Shown: piece after piece, positions 48,348 to 57,377 of the stretch
Position numbering within the stretch: the stretch's first letter is position 1
Layout: the number at the start of each line of letters is the position of its first letter
Assembly: GCA_041228345.1 (NCBI GenBank)
Contig: CP166131.1
Location: 1,729,001-1,793,000 of the forward strand
DNA from: Alphaproteobacteria bacterium LSUCC0396
Lineage (GTDB): Bacteria > Pseudomonadota > Alphaproteobacteria > Puniceispirillales > Puniceispirillaceae
Reading direction: 5' to 3'
Length of the DNA: 64,000 nt
Notes under the pieces: model-generated
Database searches by the model: none
Seen by the model: only the letters and a program-made list of their open reading frames with translations
Told to the model about the DNA's origin: nothing
Made by a program: the position numbers and the translations under genes

Positions 48348-49580
48348 ATGTATAAGAAGTACAGCGTAGCTATGGGCGCCGCTCTTGCGGTAGGGCTCGC
48401 AGGAATAGCTGGTAGCGCGATGGCAAAAGTCGAGGGGGATACTATTATCCTTGGTTCAGCAATCTCTCTTTCAGGGAAATACTCCACAAACGGCTTGCAC
48501 ACGCAAAAGGGGTATGATTTTGCTGCAAAGAAAATCAACGACGCTGGCGGAGTAAAGGTCGGCGGTAAATCATATAAGCTTGCGATCAAGTACTATGACG
48601 ACGAATCTGCAGCATCGCGTGCGACGCAGCTTGCCGAGCGCTTGATCCAGCAGGATGGTATTCAGTTTATGCTCGGACCATACTCAACGGGCATGACCAA
48701 AGCCGTTGCGCCCGTAACTGAAAAATTTAAAGTGCCGATGGTTGAGGCTGAGGGTGCATCTCGTGCGCTGTTTACGCAGGGCTACAAATATATGTTTGCA
48801 GTGCTGTCTACCTCTGAATATTACTTGGCGCCAGTCCTTGACTTGGTGGCCCAAAAAGCCAAGTCGGGTTGGAAGGCTCCGAGTGATCTGCGAATTGGGA
48901 TGGCCTTCGAGAATGATGGTTTCTCGCTCGATGTGCGTGCGGGTGTTCTTGATGTTGCAAAAAAATACAATATGAAGATCGTTATCGATGACAAGTTGCC
49001 GGCTGATTTGTCGGATATGTCGGCAACCTTGACCAAGTTCAAAGCGTTGAAGCCTGACATTCTGCTTGTTTCTGGTCACTCCAAGGGTGCAGCCACTGCA
49101 GCTCGCCAGATTGAAGAAATGAAGGTGCAGGCTCCGGTCATTGCGATCACGCACTGTGAGGCTGCAAAAGTTCCCCAAAAGTTTCCAAAGGCCGCTAATG
49201 GGATTCTTTGTCCAACGCAGTGGTTGAGTAACCTGCCAAACAAAGAGGAAATCTTCGGCGATGCAGGTACTTACGACAAGGAGTTCAAAGCTGCCTATCC
49301 AGAGTATGCGGCCGAAATTCCTTATCAGACCACTCAGGCTTCTGCTGCTGTGTTGGTGTTCAAGGATGCTTTTGAAAGAGCCAACAGCTTTGACCGTGAT
49401 GCGGTTCGCGATGCACTAGCTGCAACAGATATGGACACCTTCTACGGCCCAATCAAATTTGCGCCGGAAGGTAACAATATCGCCAAGCCAATGTATTATC
49501 GTCAGATCAACGCTCAAGGTGGCTATGATAACGTAGTTACCTTTAAGGATATGGTTCACCCCCGGAAAGTGGACTACTAA
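48348..49580 (+). CDS. LIV-type ABC transporter, substrate-binding protein
   Basis: 410-aa periplasmic binding protein (type 1 fold, Peripla_BP_6). A signal peptide of about 26 residues ends 'GSAMA'. The mature chain begins 'GDTIILGSAISLSGKYSTNG', the usual ligand-loop start; 'YYDDESAASRATQLAERLI' and 'LGPYSTGMTKAVAP' follow. GGGAGGA ribosome site. First gene of a five-gene operon with a terminator after it, allowing higher expression than the membrane components. The ligand may be a branched-chain amino acid, an amide or, given the neighbours, another small organic acid. Confidence 0.9.
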   Translation: MYKKYSVAMGAALAVGLAGIAGSAMAKVEGDTIILGSAISLSGKYSTNGLHTQKGYDFAAKKINDAGGVKVGGKSYKLAIKYYDDESAASRATQLAERLIQQDGIQFMLGPYSTGMTKAVAPVTEKFKVPMVEAEGASRALFTQGYKYMFAVLSTSEYYLAPVLDLVAQKAKSGWKAPSDLRIGMAFENDGFSLDVRAGVLDVAKKYNMKIVIDDKLPADLSDMSATLTKFKALKPDILLVSGHSKGAATAARQIEEMKVQAPVIAITHCEAAKVPQKFPKAANGILCPTQWLSNLPNKEEIFGDAGTYDKEFKAAYPEYAAEIPYQTTQASAAVLVFKDAFERANSFDRDAVRDALAATDMDTFYGPIKFAPEGNNIAKPMYYRQINAQGGYDNVVTFKDMVHPRKVDY

Positions 49581-49625
49581 TACGTTATCCGACTAAAAGT
49601 TATCTGCTCGATGCAGGAAAAAATA

Positions 49626-49657
49626 GAAAGTCCGGCCGTTAGTCGGGCTTTCTTTTT
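49626..49657 (+). terminator. Terminator/attenuator after the binding-protein gene
   Basis: GAAAGTCCGGC (49626-49636) pairs with GTCGGGCTTTC (49642-49652), followed by T5. It lies between the binding protein and the permeases, so probably attenuates the downstream genes. Confidence 0.8.
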
Positions 49658-49797
49658 ATAATCCGTTATGCTAATCACCGCACAAAGTTTGCTATCCAGC
49701 TAGGGTAACTGGATTAACTGCGTTTTTTAAAATCATGAGTGGCCGCAACATGAGCTTGCGGGTAACATGTCTCTGAAATAATAGAGGACCTCGTTGA

Positions 49798-50703
49798 ATG
49801 TTAGATAATTTACAATTGCTGTTCGTTCTTGCCCCCGTGATGAACGTGCAAATGATTTTTGATGGTATCTTTATTGGTGCTGTTTTCGCGCTCGCGGCGT
49901 ATGGTCTGGCGCTTGTTTGGGGTGTCATGAACGTTAAAAATCTTGCTCAGGGAGACTTTGTTATCCTTGGAGGATTTTTGGCTTTTACATCGAATAATAT
50001 GGGTATTCATCCCGTGTTATCGTTACCATTTGTTGCTGTAATTATGTTCATTTTTGGCCTGGTCGTTTACCAATTGGTAATCAAGCGGGTGATAGACAAC
50101 GACATGTTCGTATCTTTGCTAGCGACGTTTGGCTTATCGTTGTTCTTGCAACAGGTAATGAACCTGATTTATGGGCCTGAAGTGCAAACTGTTGACTCGC
50201 ACATGTACATCGCGACTATGTTCGACGGCTTTGTGACTGTGCCAACAGTAAAGATCGTGTCTCTGGGCTTGGCAGCTGTTTTTGCGACAGCAATTATCAT
50301 ATTTATGAAGCGATCTCGGATGGGTCAGGCCATCCGTGCCACAGCCCAGGATGCAAGAGCAGCGAGGGTGCTGGGCATTAATACAGATAGGGTTTATGCA
50401 TTCACTTATGCATTAAATGCAGCTATTTGTGGTGTTGCTGGTGTCTTGGTCTCGATGATTTGGGTTATCCAGCCTTTCTACGGGATTGTGTACTCGTTAC
50501 GTACATTTGCTATCGTAACGGCAGCTGGCCTGGGTAATCTTCCTGGTGTAATCGGGATGAGCTTTGTTCTTGGCTGGGTTGAACAATATGCCGGCATCAT
50601 TGCTGGCGCTGAGTGGCAAATAGCGGCAGCGGTGTTTGTGCTGATTGGTGTTCTCTTATGGCGTCAGATTCAAATGCGCCGTCAAAGACAGGTGGTTCGG
50701 TAA
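49798..50703 (+). CDS. livH: LIV-type ABC transporter permease (LivH-like)
   Basis: 301-aa inner-membrane subunit with about eight helices. 'DGIFIGAVFALAAYGLALVWGVMNVKNLAQGDFVILGG' (quoted by blocks AAYGLALVWGVMN and AQGDFVILGG) is the LivH start, and 'MGQAIRATAQDARAARVLGI' the ATPase-contact EAA loop. The leftmost codons and the rest show a lower GC than the purine cluster. Gap to livM is four bases. Confidence 0.93.
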   Translation: MLDNLQLLFVLAPVMNVQMIFDGIFIGAVFALAAYGLALVWGVMNVKNLAQGDFVILGGFLAFTSNNMGIHPVLSLPFVAVIMFIFGLVVYQLVIKRVIDNDMFVSLLATFGLSLFLQQVMNLIYGPEVQTVDSHMYIATMFDGFVTVPTVKIVSLGLAAVFATAIIIFMKRSRMGQAIRATAQDARAARVLGINTDRVYAFTYALNAAICGVAGVLVSMIWVIQPFYGIVYSLRTFAIVTAAGLGNLPGVIGMSFVLGWVEQYAGIIAGAEWQIAAAVFVLIGVLLWRQIQMRRQRQVVR

Positions 50704-50707
50704 GATC

Positions 50708-51745
50708 ATGAATGAAAAAATCGCTTATATAGGGCTCGGCGTCTTTGGTGTTCTCGGCCCGTTCTTGTTTCCCGATTACACGTTGCAGATAGCGATGTTG
50801 TGGATCATGGTCCTCATGGCATCCACTTGGGACATTACCGGTGGCCAGATGGGTTATAACTCTCTTGGTAATATCACTTTCTTTGGCGTTGGCATGTATA
50901 TTTCCGCTGCTGTGCAGGTGTCGATGTTCTATGACCTGGCTGACTACACCGCTTCTTATGGAGCGATTAAACCGGTTTTTACTGAGGCACAATACTACAC
51001 CGGACTAAGTATTGGGATCATTGCAGCTGGGCTGGGATGTGTTGCGTTGTCTTTGTTATTAGGTCTTGCGGTGTTTGGCTTGCGTGGTCCTTATTTCGCA
51101 ATCGGGACTTTGGGGGTTGCGGTAGCGGCACGTGAAGTTGCTGGCACTATCGATACGATTGGCGGAGGCGCGGGTATATCCATGCCATTCCTTCCGCTGC
51201 CCATTGAATACCGCTCAGCTTTTTTCTACGTGCTTTGCTTTGTTTTGGCTGTGTTGGCACATTTTGTTATTAGATGGTTGTTTAGCACTCAGTTTGGTTT
51301 GGCGGCGAACGCTATCCGAGATGACGAGGATAAAGCTGAAGCGATGGGTATTCCGACCTTGCGTTACAAACAGGTGGGGTGGGCGATTGCCGCATTCTTC
51401 ATGGGGTGCATGGGGGCGGTCTTTGGTAACATGGTCGGCTACATCGAGCCGCTTGAGGTAGCTTTCCCAGTTGCTACATTCGGGATTTTTATGGTGGCGA
51501 TGTCCCTACTTGGCGGTAAGGGTACATTGTGGGGCCCTGTGCTCGGTGCCATTTTGTTCCACATTGTCAAGGAAACCACTTGGACATATTTGCTCGGTTT
51601 GCAATGGGTTGTCCTGGGTCTGATACTCATTGTCAATATCGTGTATTTCCAGCAGGGCATTATGGGGTGGCTGCAGGCGAAATACCCAGAAAAATTTGGC
51701 ATTGTTGTCGATCGTTCAAACACACAAACGAAAGAGGAGGCATAG
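50708..51745 (+). CDS. livM: LIV-type ABC transporter permease (LivM-like)
   Basis: 345-aa membrane subunit with about nine helices. 'TWDITGGQMGYNSLGNITFFGVG' (blocks TGGQMGYNSLGN) is the LivM signature, and 'FGLAANAIRDDEDKAEAMGI' the cytoplasmic EAA loop. 'LGGKGTLWGPVLGAILF' closes the domain. ATG 50708; an upstream in-frame extension overlaps livH and is not used. The stop directly abuts the livG start with a GAGGAGG site inside the last codons. Confidence 0.93.
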   Translation: MNEKIAYIGLGVFGVLGPFLFPDYTLQIAMLWIMVLMASTWDITGGQMGYNSLGNITFFGVGMYISAAVQVSMFYDLADYTASYGAIKPVFTEAQYYTGLSIGIIAAGLGCVALSLLLGLAVFGLRGPYFAIGTLGVAVAAREVAGTIDTIGGGAGISMPFLPLPIEYRSAFFYVLCFVLAVLAHFVIRWLFSTQFGLAANAIRDDEDKAEAMGIPTLRYKQVGWAIAAFFMGCMGAVFGNMVGYIEPLEVAFPVATFGIFMVAMSLLGGKGTLWGPVLGAILFHIVKETTWTYLLGLQWVVLGLILIVNIVYFQQGIMGWLQAKYPEKFGIVVDRSNTQTKEEA

Positions 51746-52492
51746 ATGGCTGATCCGATTATCGCAGTTGAAAACGTCTCTAAATCTTATGGTGGTGTTA
51801 AAGCTAACGTGGATATATCGATGGCTGTTGAGCGTGGCTCAATAACAGGCATTATAGGTCCGAACGGCTGTGGCAAGACAACATTGTTCAATTCGATTGT
51901 GGGATATCATCCAATTGATAGTGGTTCGATCAAATTTGACAATACCGAAATATCAGATCTACGTGTTGGCGATATTGCACGTCTTGGAATGTTGCGGACT
52001 TTTCAGCAGACCCGCATTTATAGCAAGATGGATTGTGTTGATAACATGCAGATTTCGGTATCGCACCGAGACGGTTCGAAAAACTCTATGTTTGCCAGTC
52101 GTCGTGGTGAAATACGCGACCGTGCTGAGCATTTGCTTGAATTTGTCGGTCTTTATTCCAAGCGGAATCTGATCTCTGGCGATTTGTCCTTTGGTCAGCA
52201 AAAGCTGTTGGAATTTGCGATGGCATTGATGAACGAGCCAAAAGTGCTGCTTCTTGATGAACCTACTGCCGGTATCAACCCGACATTGATCAATGGATTG
52301 ATTGACCGGTTAAGACGGGCGAATGAAGAGCTTGGCATCACCTTATGTGTGATCGAACATAATATGCGGGTGATCATGAACCTGGCATCGCACATCTATT
52401 GCCTGTCAAACGGCAAGATGCTGGCGAGTGGCAAACCAGAAGATTTGCAGAATGATCCACGCGTTATTGACGCGTATCTTGGAGGGCACTAA
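51746..52492 (+). CDS. livG: LIV-type ABC transporter ATP-binding protein (LivG-like)
   Basis: 248-aa ATPase. Walker A 'GPNGCGKTTL', Q-loop 'LGMLRTFQQTRIY', signature 'LSFGQQKLLEFAMAL' (LSFGQ) and Walker B 'LLLDEPTAGINP'. 'GIINPTLINGLIDRL'-like helix and H-loop 'VIEHNMRVIM' follow. The last base of its TAA is the first base of the livF start (TAATG). Confidence 0.95.
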   Translation: MADPIIAVENVSKSYGGVKANVDISMAVERGSITGIIGPNGCGKTTLFNSIVGYHPIDSGSIKFDNTEISDLRVGDIARLGMLRTFQQTRIYSKMDCVDNMQISVSHRDGSKNSMFASRRGEIRDRAEHLLEFVGLYSKRNLISGDLSFGQQKLLEFAMALMNEPKVLLLDEPTAGINPTLINGLIDRLRRANEELGITLCVIEHNMRVIMNLASHIYCLSNGKMLASGKPEDLQNDPRVIDAYLGGH

Positions 52493-53613
52493 TGGCCAAA
52501 GAACCTGTGAAAAAGACTGCTGCAAAAGCTGCGGCTACAAAAAAGGCACCAGTAAAAAAGCCAGCCGCCAAAGCAGCTTCGCCAAAGAAAGCTGTTAGCA
52601 AGCCAGCCGTGAAAAAGGCTCCAGCCAAAAAAGCTGTAGTTAAGAAAGCTTTGGCTAAAAAAGCTCCAGCCAAAAAAGCTGTGGCAAAAGCAGCAGCGGT
52701 GAAAAAAGCGCCGGTAAAAAAAGCCGCCGTTAAAAAAGCGTCGGCAAAAGCGGTAAAAAAGACCAAAAAGAACGTTAGCGGCTATGGCGGCGGTTCGGTT
52801 GATGTGGTGATGTCGGTTGATCAGGTTGCCCGCGAAGCAGCTTCGATTGCGGCCAACGCACCCACCAGCAAGGAACTGGAAAAGCTGGCTAATAATGAGA
52901 ATTATCTGACCATCAACAACCTTCGGGCTGGCTATGGCAAAATGGAAATTTTGCATGAATTCAGCCTGCGCATTGGACGCGGTCAGTCATTGTGCCTGAT
53001 CGGGCCGAATGGTGCCGGTAAATCAACCGTGCTGCATTCGATCTTTGGCTTTACCAATATCTTTTCCGGCTCGATCATCGTTGACGGGAAAGACGTAACA
53101 GCGTTGACTCCATCGCAAAAACTGTCAGAAGCAGGCATTGCATACATCCTTCAGGATAAGTCAGTGTTCCCGCAAATGACTGTTGAGGAAAACTTGCTGA
53201 TGGGTGGCTTTTTGAAAGACCGTCCAGCCGAGGCAAAAGCTGCTGCTGAAATGGTGTTTGATAAATATAGCCGTCTCGCTGATCGCCGTGACAAACCTGC
53301 AGGGGTTCTCTCGGGTGGTGAGCGCCGTCTGTTGGAAATTTCTCGGGCGTTGGTCATGCAGCCGCAGGTTCTTCTTGTTGACGAGCCGTCAATTGGTCTT
53401 GAGCCGCGCTTCATCGACATGGTGTTTGAAATTCTTGATGACCTTCAAAAGAAGGACGGCAAGACAATCATCATGGTTGAACAGAATGCCAAAAAAGGCC
53501 TGGCCTTTGCCGATATTGGCTATGTTCTTGTGTCGGGTGAAACGGCGATTGCCGATACTGGCAATGCATTGCTGGAAAATCCGGACGTTGGCCGGTTGTT
53601 CCTTGGCGGCTAA
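52492..53613 (+). CDS. livF: LIV-type ABC ATPase (LivF-like) with N-terminal histone-H1-like tail
   Basis: 373 aa. Residues about 138-373 are a normal LivF ATPase (Walker A GPNGAGKST, signature LSGGERRLLEI, Walker B LLVDEPSIGLEP). Residues 1-93 are something else: a lysine/alanine/proline/valine tail built of AKKAP- and VKKA-type units with 34 lysines and one acidic residue, like the C termini of histone H1 and AlgP. Residues 94-137 are a linker. Translation is coupled to livG (TAATG). Normal LivF proteins are about 235 aa and start directly with the ATPase. Role of the tail is unknown; nucleic-acid or acidic-membrane binding is possible. Confidence 0.9.
   Translation: MAKEPVKKTAAKAAATKKAPVKKPAAKAASPKKAVSKPAVKKAPAKKAVVKKALAKKAPAKKAVAKAAAVKKAPVKKAAVKKASAKAVKKTKKNVSGYGGGSVDVVMSVDQVAREAASIAANAPTSKELEKLANNENYLTINNLRAGYGKMEILHEFSLRIGRGQSLCLIGPNGAGKSTVLHSIFGFTNIFSGSIIVDGKDVTALTPSQKLSEAGIAYILQDKSVFPQMTVEENLLMGGFLKDRPAEAKAAAEMVFDKYSRLADRRDKPAGVLSGGERRLLEISRALVMQPQVLLVDEPSIGLEPRFIDMVFEILDDLQKKDGKTIIMVEQNAKKGLAFADIGYVLVSGETAIADTGNALLENPDVGRLFLGG
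52498..52770 (+). repeat. Degenerate Lys/Ala-coding repeat at the start of livF
   Basis: Imperfect short repeats of the type GCCAAAAAAGCT, in frame, encode the KKA-rich tail of LivF. The purine-rich strand is the coding strand. Confidence 0.85.
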
Positions 53614-53638
53614 GCCCGACCAAAAAGCAAAGATTAAG

Positions 53639-53673
53639 AGCATCGCAAGGGCTTTCCTGCGGTGCTTTTTTTT
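53639..53673 (+). terminator. Terminator of the LIV operon
   Basis: AGCATCGCAAGG (53639-53650) pairs imperfectly with CCTGCGGTGCT (53656-53666), followed by T8. It ends the five-gene importer operon. Confidence 0.82.
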
Positions 53674-53755
53674 GGCGCCGCCCACAAACCCACAAATCCA
53701 CAAACTCAAAAACGCTTGGCAAGCCAGCAATTACATGACGACAGGCTTGTGATAA

Positions 53756-54976
53756 ATGGTACCTACTGATCACCCGAAAAGACTTTTGGCTCTTGTCAGT
53801 TTTGCTGGAATACTGGCGTTGCTCAGCTTTGCCTTATGGCCGGTTTTTCTTATCAGCCTTGGGCAGGAATGGGGCCTTAGCAATACCGATATTGGTTTCG
53901 TCAGCGGTGCCTATTTTATAGGATATCTGGTGGCAACGCCAATTCTGGTAGGGTTGACTGACCGGATTGATGCACGGCTGGTCTTTTTGGGCGGCTGTGC
54001 TTTTGGCGGGGTTGGCTGTCTCGGCTTTGGACTAGTGGCCGATGGTTTCTGGTCTGCGTCATTAACATGGGCTTTGGTGGGGGCTGGTCTTGCCGGCACC
54101 TATATGCCCGGTTTGCAAATTCTAAACGCCCGGCTGGATGATGCGGCACGGGTACGATCGGTGCCGTGGTATACGGCCTGCTTTGGCATTGGAACCGGTG
54201 CATCATTTGGCGTGATGGGGACAGTTCTGGCCTTTGCTGACTGGCAGGTTGCGGCCTATCTTGGGGCGGGCGGATCGGTGCTGGCGGCATTGCTTGTGCT
54301 GTTTCAGGTTCAAGCCTGCCCACCGGCGCCATTGCCCGCCAGCCAGAAAAAACGCCATCCACTGGATTTGCGGCCGGCCTTCCGCAAACCGGTTGCGCTT
54401 GGCTATATTTTTGCCTATGCCACCCATACTTATGAGCTGTTTGCCTTTCGGACATGGAGCTTTGCGCTGCTGGTTTTTCTGGCAGGTCGCGCCGATGGTG
54501 GTTTTGGGATTGGTGCTGTGACCACGATTGTGAGCCTGATCACGGTTACCGGGATGTTGGCATCATTGCTAGGCGCCCAAATATGCCTTGCCTACGGACG
54601 GCATCGGGTAATTGCGCTGATCGGTGCCACAACCGCTCTGGTCAGCCTGCTTGTGGCTTTTAGCCTTACCGGGCCGGTCTGGTTAGTGGTGCTGGGATTG
54701 TGGGTTTACAATGGCTTTATCATGCTGGATTCGGGCGCGTTGACAACGGGAACAGTCGAGGCAGGTGATCGGCATGATCGCGGCGCGCTGCTGGCGGTAC
54801 ATTCGATGATTGGCTTTGGCGGCGGCGCACTTGGCGGGCCTGTCGTTGGTTATGTGCTGGATCAGGCTGGCGGTGCTGACATGATTGGCGCCTGGTTTTA
54901 CGCGCTGCTCGCAATGGGGGCGGGGTCGGCGATTGTGTTTATTATCCAGCGACATTTCTGGCGCCGGATGGCCTAA
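53756..54976 (+). CDS. MFS transporter
   Basis: 406-aa major facilitator with 12 segments. Loop 2-3 'GLTDRIDARLVFLGG' is the motif-A equivalent; 'GAGLAGTYMPGLQILNARLDDAARVRS' resembles the nitrate/cyanate-porter-like branch. A small gap without promoter-like features separates it from the LIV operon terminator. The region just before it (53690-53755) is AT-rich. Substrate unknown. Confidence 0.84.
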   Translation: MVPTDHPKRLLALVSFAGILALLSFALWPVFLISLGQEWGLSNTDIGFVSGAYFIGYLVATPILVGLTDRIDARLVFLGGCAFGGVGCLGFGLVADGFWSASLTWALVGAGLAGTYMPGLQILNARLDDAARVRSVPWYTACFGIGTGASFGVMGTVLAFADWQVAAYLGAGGSVLAALLVLFQVQACPPAPLPASQKKRHPLDLRPAFRKPVALGYIFAYATHTYELFAFRTWSFALLVFLAGRADGGFGIGAVTTIVSLITVTGMLASLLGAQICLAYGRHRVIALIGATTALVSLLVAFSLTGPVWLVVLGLWVYNGFIMLDSGALTTGTVEAGDRHDRGALLAVHSMIGFGGGALGGPVVGYVLDQAGGADMIGAWFYALLAMGAGSAIVFIIQRHFWRRMA

Positions 54977-55023
54977 ACCGTCCAGCGCCATATTTGCAAT
55001 CTTCAGATGGCTAGCAACGGTGA

Positions 55024-56970
55024 TTACCGGCGCCGCTTTAGTGTGCCCTGACCACCTTGAGGGTTGGCGCTTTTGCCGCGGCGTGGTGGGCCGACTTTAC
55101 GAGATTTTGGTGCTGGTGACGTGGCGCGGTCTGCAGGTTTGCCGCGATCAGATGCGGGTTTCTGTGCTGCTGACTTGTCACCGAAATTAGGCCGTTTGTT
55201 GAAAGCGGGCTTGCTGCCAAAAGGCTTTTTACCGCGTGCTGGTTTCTCACCAAAGGACGGCTTTGTATTCCGTCCCGGCTTTTGGTCACCGCTTGCAGGC
55301 CTGTCGCGGCCAGATGCATCATCACGCCCTTTAAACCGGCTAACACGTTTTTCAAACCCATCGCGTTTTTGAAAGCCATCGCGCTTCGACCAATCATCAC
55401 GCCGATCATCGCGTCTATCGGACGCATCACGCCGTGGCCGATTATCTCGTCTTTCAGATGTGTCACGCTGTGGACGATTATCGGCGTCTGCCCGCTTGGC
55501 AAATGGCCGTGATTGACGACGCTCGCCATCAAACGGCTTGCTGGTGCGGGCTGAATTGGCTGATGGACGGCCCGCTGATGGACGGCCCGCTGATGGACGG
55601 CCATCTTGGCGCCGATCAGACGCATCACCCCGTGGCGGATCATCACGCCGATCATCACGACGTGGTCTATCATCGCGCCGATCATCACGTCGGGCACCTT
55701 GGCTACGATCACCTTGGCTGCGAGAGCGTGCCCCTTGCGGAGGCCGCCGCCGGCCGCGTGCGGCACCGCCGCTTGCTTTGAAATCGGTAACAGCTGTTCC
55801 GTCTAGCTCATAAAGCTCTACCCGTGCGCCAACCGCTGCAATAATAGCTGCCAGCTTATTGCGCTCGTCTGGCGCACAAAATGATAGGGCAAGCCCGCCA
55901 AGACCAGCCCGGCCAGTCCGCCCAATGCGGTGAACATAGGCCTCGGGCGTATCGGTAAGGTCGAAATTGATAACATGGCTTAGGCCAGCAACATCAATAC
56001 CGCGCGCCGCAACGTCGGTTGCAATCAAAGCGCGCAACTGGCCGCTGCGAAAATTGCGAAGCACTTTCTGACGCAAGGTCTGGCGCATATCGCCGTGCAG
56101 TGCATCAACAGCGAAACCGCGGACTTCCATAAATTTCGCCAAGGCATCGGCGCGGCGTTTGGTACGCACGAAAATCAGGCTTTGGCCGGTATCATGTTCA
56201 TTCAGGATGTCGCATAGCCGGTCACGCTTGTCACCCTCGCTCATCAAGGTCACGCGCTGCGTCACCTTATCGGCGGTGATGCCGGTTTGTGGCGCTTTGA
56301 CATGTGCCGGGTCGGTCAGGAACTGTTTGGCTAGCGTTTCAATTTCGGGCGGCATGGTCGCTGAAAACAGCATGGTTTGCCGGGTGCGTGGCAGGCTAGC
56401 GGCGATACGCTTGATCGGTGGGTAGAAACCCAGATCGAGCATATGGTCAGCCTCATCCAGTACAAAATGGGTGATGCCGCTGGGATCAAAGGCACCGCGA
56501 TCCATCAAATCTTCAAGCCGGCCCGGCGTCGCCACAACAATGTCAACACCGCGGCGTAACCCGCGAATTTGCGCATCATAACGGGCACCACCAAATACGG
56601 CAAGATGCCGGATATTCAGATCCGCCGACAATTTACTGACATTCTGTTCAATTTGATTGGCAAGCTCGCGTGTTGGCGCAAGGATCAATGCCTTTGGCGG
56701 CTGTCCGGCGCGAACCGCGGCGCTATAGCCAAGATGCGTCATCAATGGCAGCAGAAATGCAGCGGTTTTGCCAGTGCCGGTTTGGGCAAGCCCGATGAGG
56801 TCTCGGCCTTCCAGCAAAAGCGGTATTGACATGGCTTGAATGGGGGTTGGTGCAACCAGGCCTTCGCGGGCTAGCGTTGCCAGCATCAATTCGGGAAGGT
56901 CGAAACTGTCAAAGCTGACAGGCGGTGTTGGGGCCGAAATTTCGGCAGGGTCTTGATTCATATCTGACAT
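55024..56970 (-). CDS. DEAD-box RNA helicase with long basic C-terminal tail
   Basis: 648-aa helicase. Core motifs in order: Q motif (FDSFDLPELMLATLAREGLV region), I 'AQTGTGKTAAF', Ia 'PTRELANQ', II 'LDEADHML', III 'SATMP', IV 'LIFVRTKR', V 'ATDVAARGIDVAG', VI 'HRIGRTGRAG'. The last about 230 residues are low-complexity and basic: RDD- and RPSAG-type repeats, as in RhlE. Start MSDMNQDPAE at 56970; the open frame continues 56 codons upstream without family-like sequence. Probably acts in ribosome assembly or mRNA turnover, possibly at low temperature. Three 15-bp DNA repeats lie in the tail. Confidence 0.94.
   Translation of the reverse strand: MSDMNQDPAEISAPTPPVSFDSFDLPELMLATLAREGLVAPTPIQAMSIPLLLEGRDLIGLAQTGTGKTAAFLLPLMTHLGYSAAVRAGQPPKALILAPTRELANQIEQNVSKLSADLNIRHLAVFGGARYDAQIRGLRRGVDIVVATPGRLEDLMDRGAFDPSGITHFVLDEADHMLDLGFYPPIKRIAASLPRTRQTMLFSATMPPEIETLAKQFLTDPAHVKAPQTGITADKVTQRVTLMSEGDKRDRLCDILNEHDTGQSLIFVRTKRRADALAKFMEVRGFAVDALHGDMRQTLRQKVLRNFRSGQLRALIATDVAARGIDVAGLSHVINFDLTDTPEAYVHRIGRTGRAGLGGLALSFCAPDERNKLAAIIAAVGARVELYELDGTAVTDFKASGGAARGRRRPPQGARSRSQGDRSQGARRDDRRDDRPRRDDRRDDPPRGDASDRRQDGRPSAGRPSAGRPSANSARTSKPFDGERRQSRPFAKRADADNRPQRDTSERRDNRPRRDASDRRDDRRDDWSKRDGFQKRDGFEKRVSRFKGRDDASGRDRPASGDQKPGRNTKPSFGEKPARGKKPFGSKPAFNKRPNFGDKSAAQKPASDRGKPADRATSPAPKSRKVGPPRRGKSANPQGGQGTLKRRR
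55561..55605 (-). repeat. Three tandem 15-bp repeats in the helicase tail
   Basis: TGATGGACGGCCCGC twice and TGATGGACGGCCATC once (top strand) encode GRPSA-type units. In-frame slippage would change the tail length. Confidence 0.9.
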
Positions 56971-57217
56971 AAGTTTGTTTTCTAGCGCATGGCTTTTCGC
57001 GAAGGTAGCATCGCCCCTAGCGCGCCACATCTTTGGCGGTCTTATGCGCCTTGAGACCGCATTTGTCAATGAAAGGAACTTTGCGTATATAAACGGGCGT
57101 GAAGATTGCCAGGTAAAACAACCACCTTTGCTGCTCAATGGTCGCTTATCGCTGATGGCTCATTGCTTATTTCTGGCCACTGGCATTCCAAGATAAATTC
57201 GGGCATAAGAGGTTTGT
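56971..57217. other. Intergenic stretch upstream of the helicase
   Basis: About 250 bp between the helicase start and the tRNA remnant; holds the helicase promoter and leader. Open frames here overlap in both strands and show no coding character. The right edge (57200-57217) precedes the tRNA promoterless half. Confidence 0.4.
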
Positions 57218-57256
57218 GATCCCGTAGCTCATCAGGATAGAGCGACAGATTCCTAA
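57218..57256 (+). pseudogene. 5' half of a tRNA-Arg(CCT), cut in the anticodon loop (attachment site)
   Basis: The sequence folds as the 5' part of a tRNA: acceptor strand GATCCCG, TA, D-stem GCTC/GAGC with a standard D loop, then anticodon-stem strand ACAGA and loop TTCCTAA (57250-57256, anticodon CCT). After the loop the sequence changes to AT-rich DNA that cannot complete the stem (TCTGT is expected). This is what an attL junction made by recombination within the anticodon loop would look like. The 3' half should be at the other end of the element, beyond the window. Confidence 0.85.
57250..57256. other. Candidate attL core TTCCTAA
   Basis: The 7 bases of the anticodon loop are the last host-like bases before the composition change, and the same seven occupy the loop of the intact tRNA-Arg at 57408-57414. 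A seven-base core equal to an anticodon loop is a common crossover site of tyrosine recombinases. Confidence 0.65.
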
Positions 57257-57377
57257 TATTTGTATAGATTATAGTGTATTGTTTTAATTACGAAATAATG
57301 TGTTGATATTTTTTGTTAATAAATTGTTAAAATTTGCTTTTGTTAAAATCATTTGATATTAGTTAGTTGTGTGGTTT

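Noticed and set aside
52489-52956. 155-codon antisense frame rich in phenylalanine over the livF start
   Set aside because: It is the reverse of the lysine-codon repeats (AAA read as TTT) and so is an artefact of composition.
55038-55766. 242-codon alternative frame in the helicase tail
   Set aside because: It is a by-product of the repetitive GC-rich tail; the helicase frame is continuous with the catalytic core.
56975-57196. Open frame upstream of the helicase
   Set aside because: It lies in the leader region, with no ribosome site and no protein-like composition.
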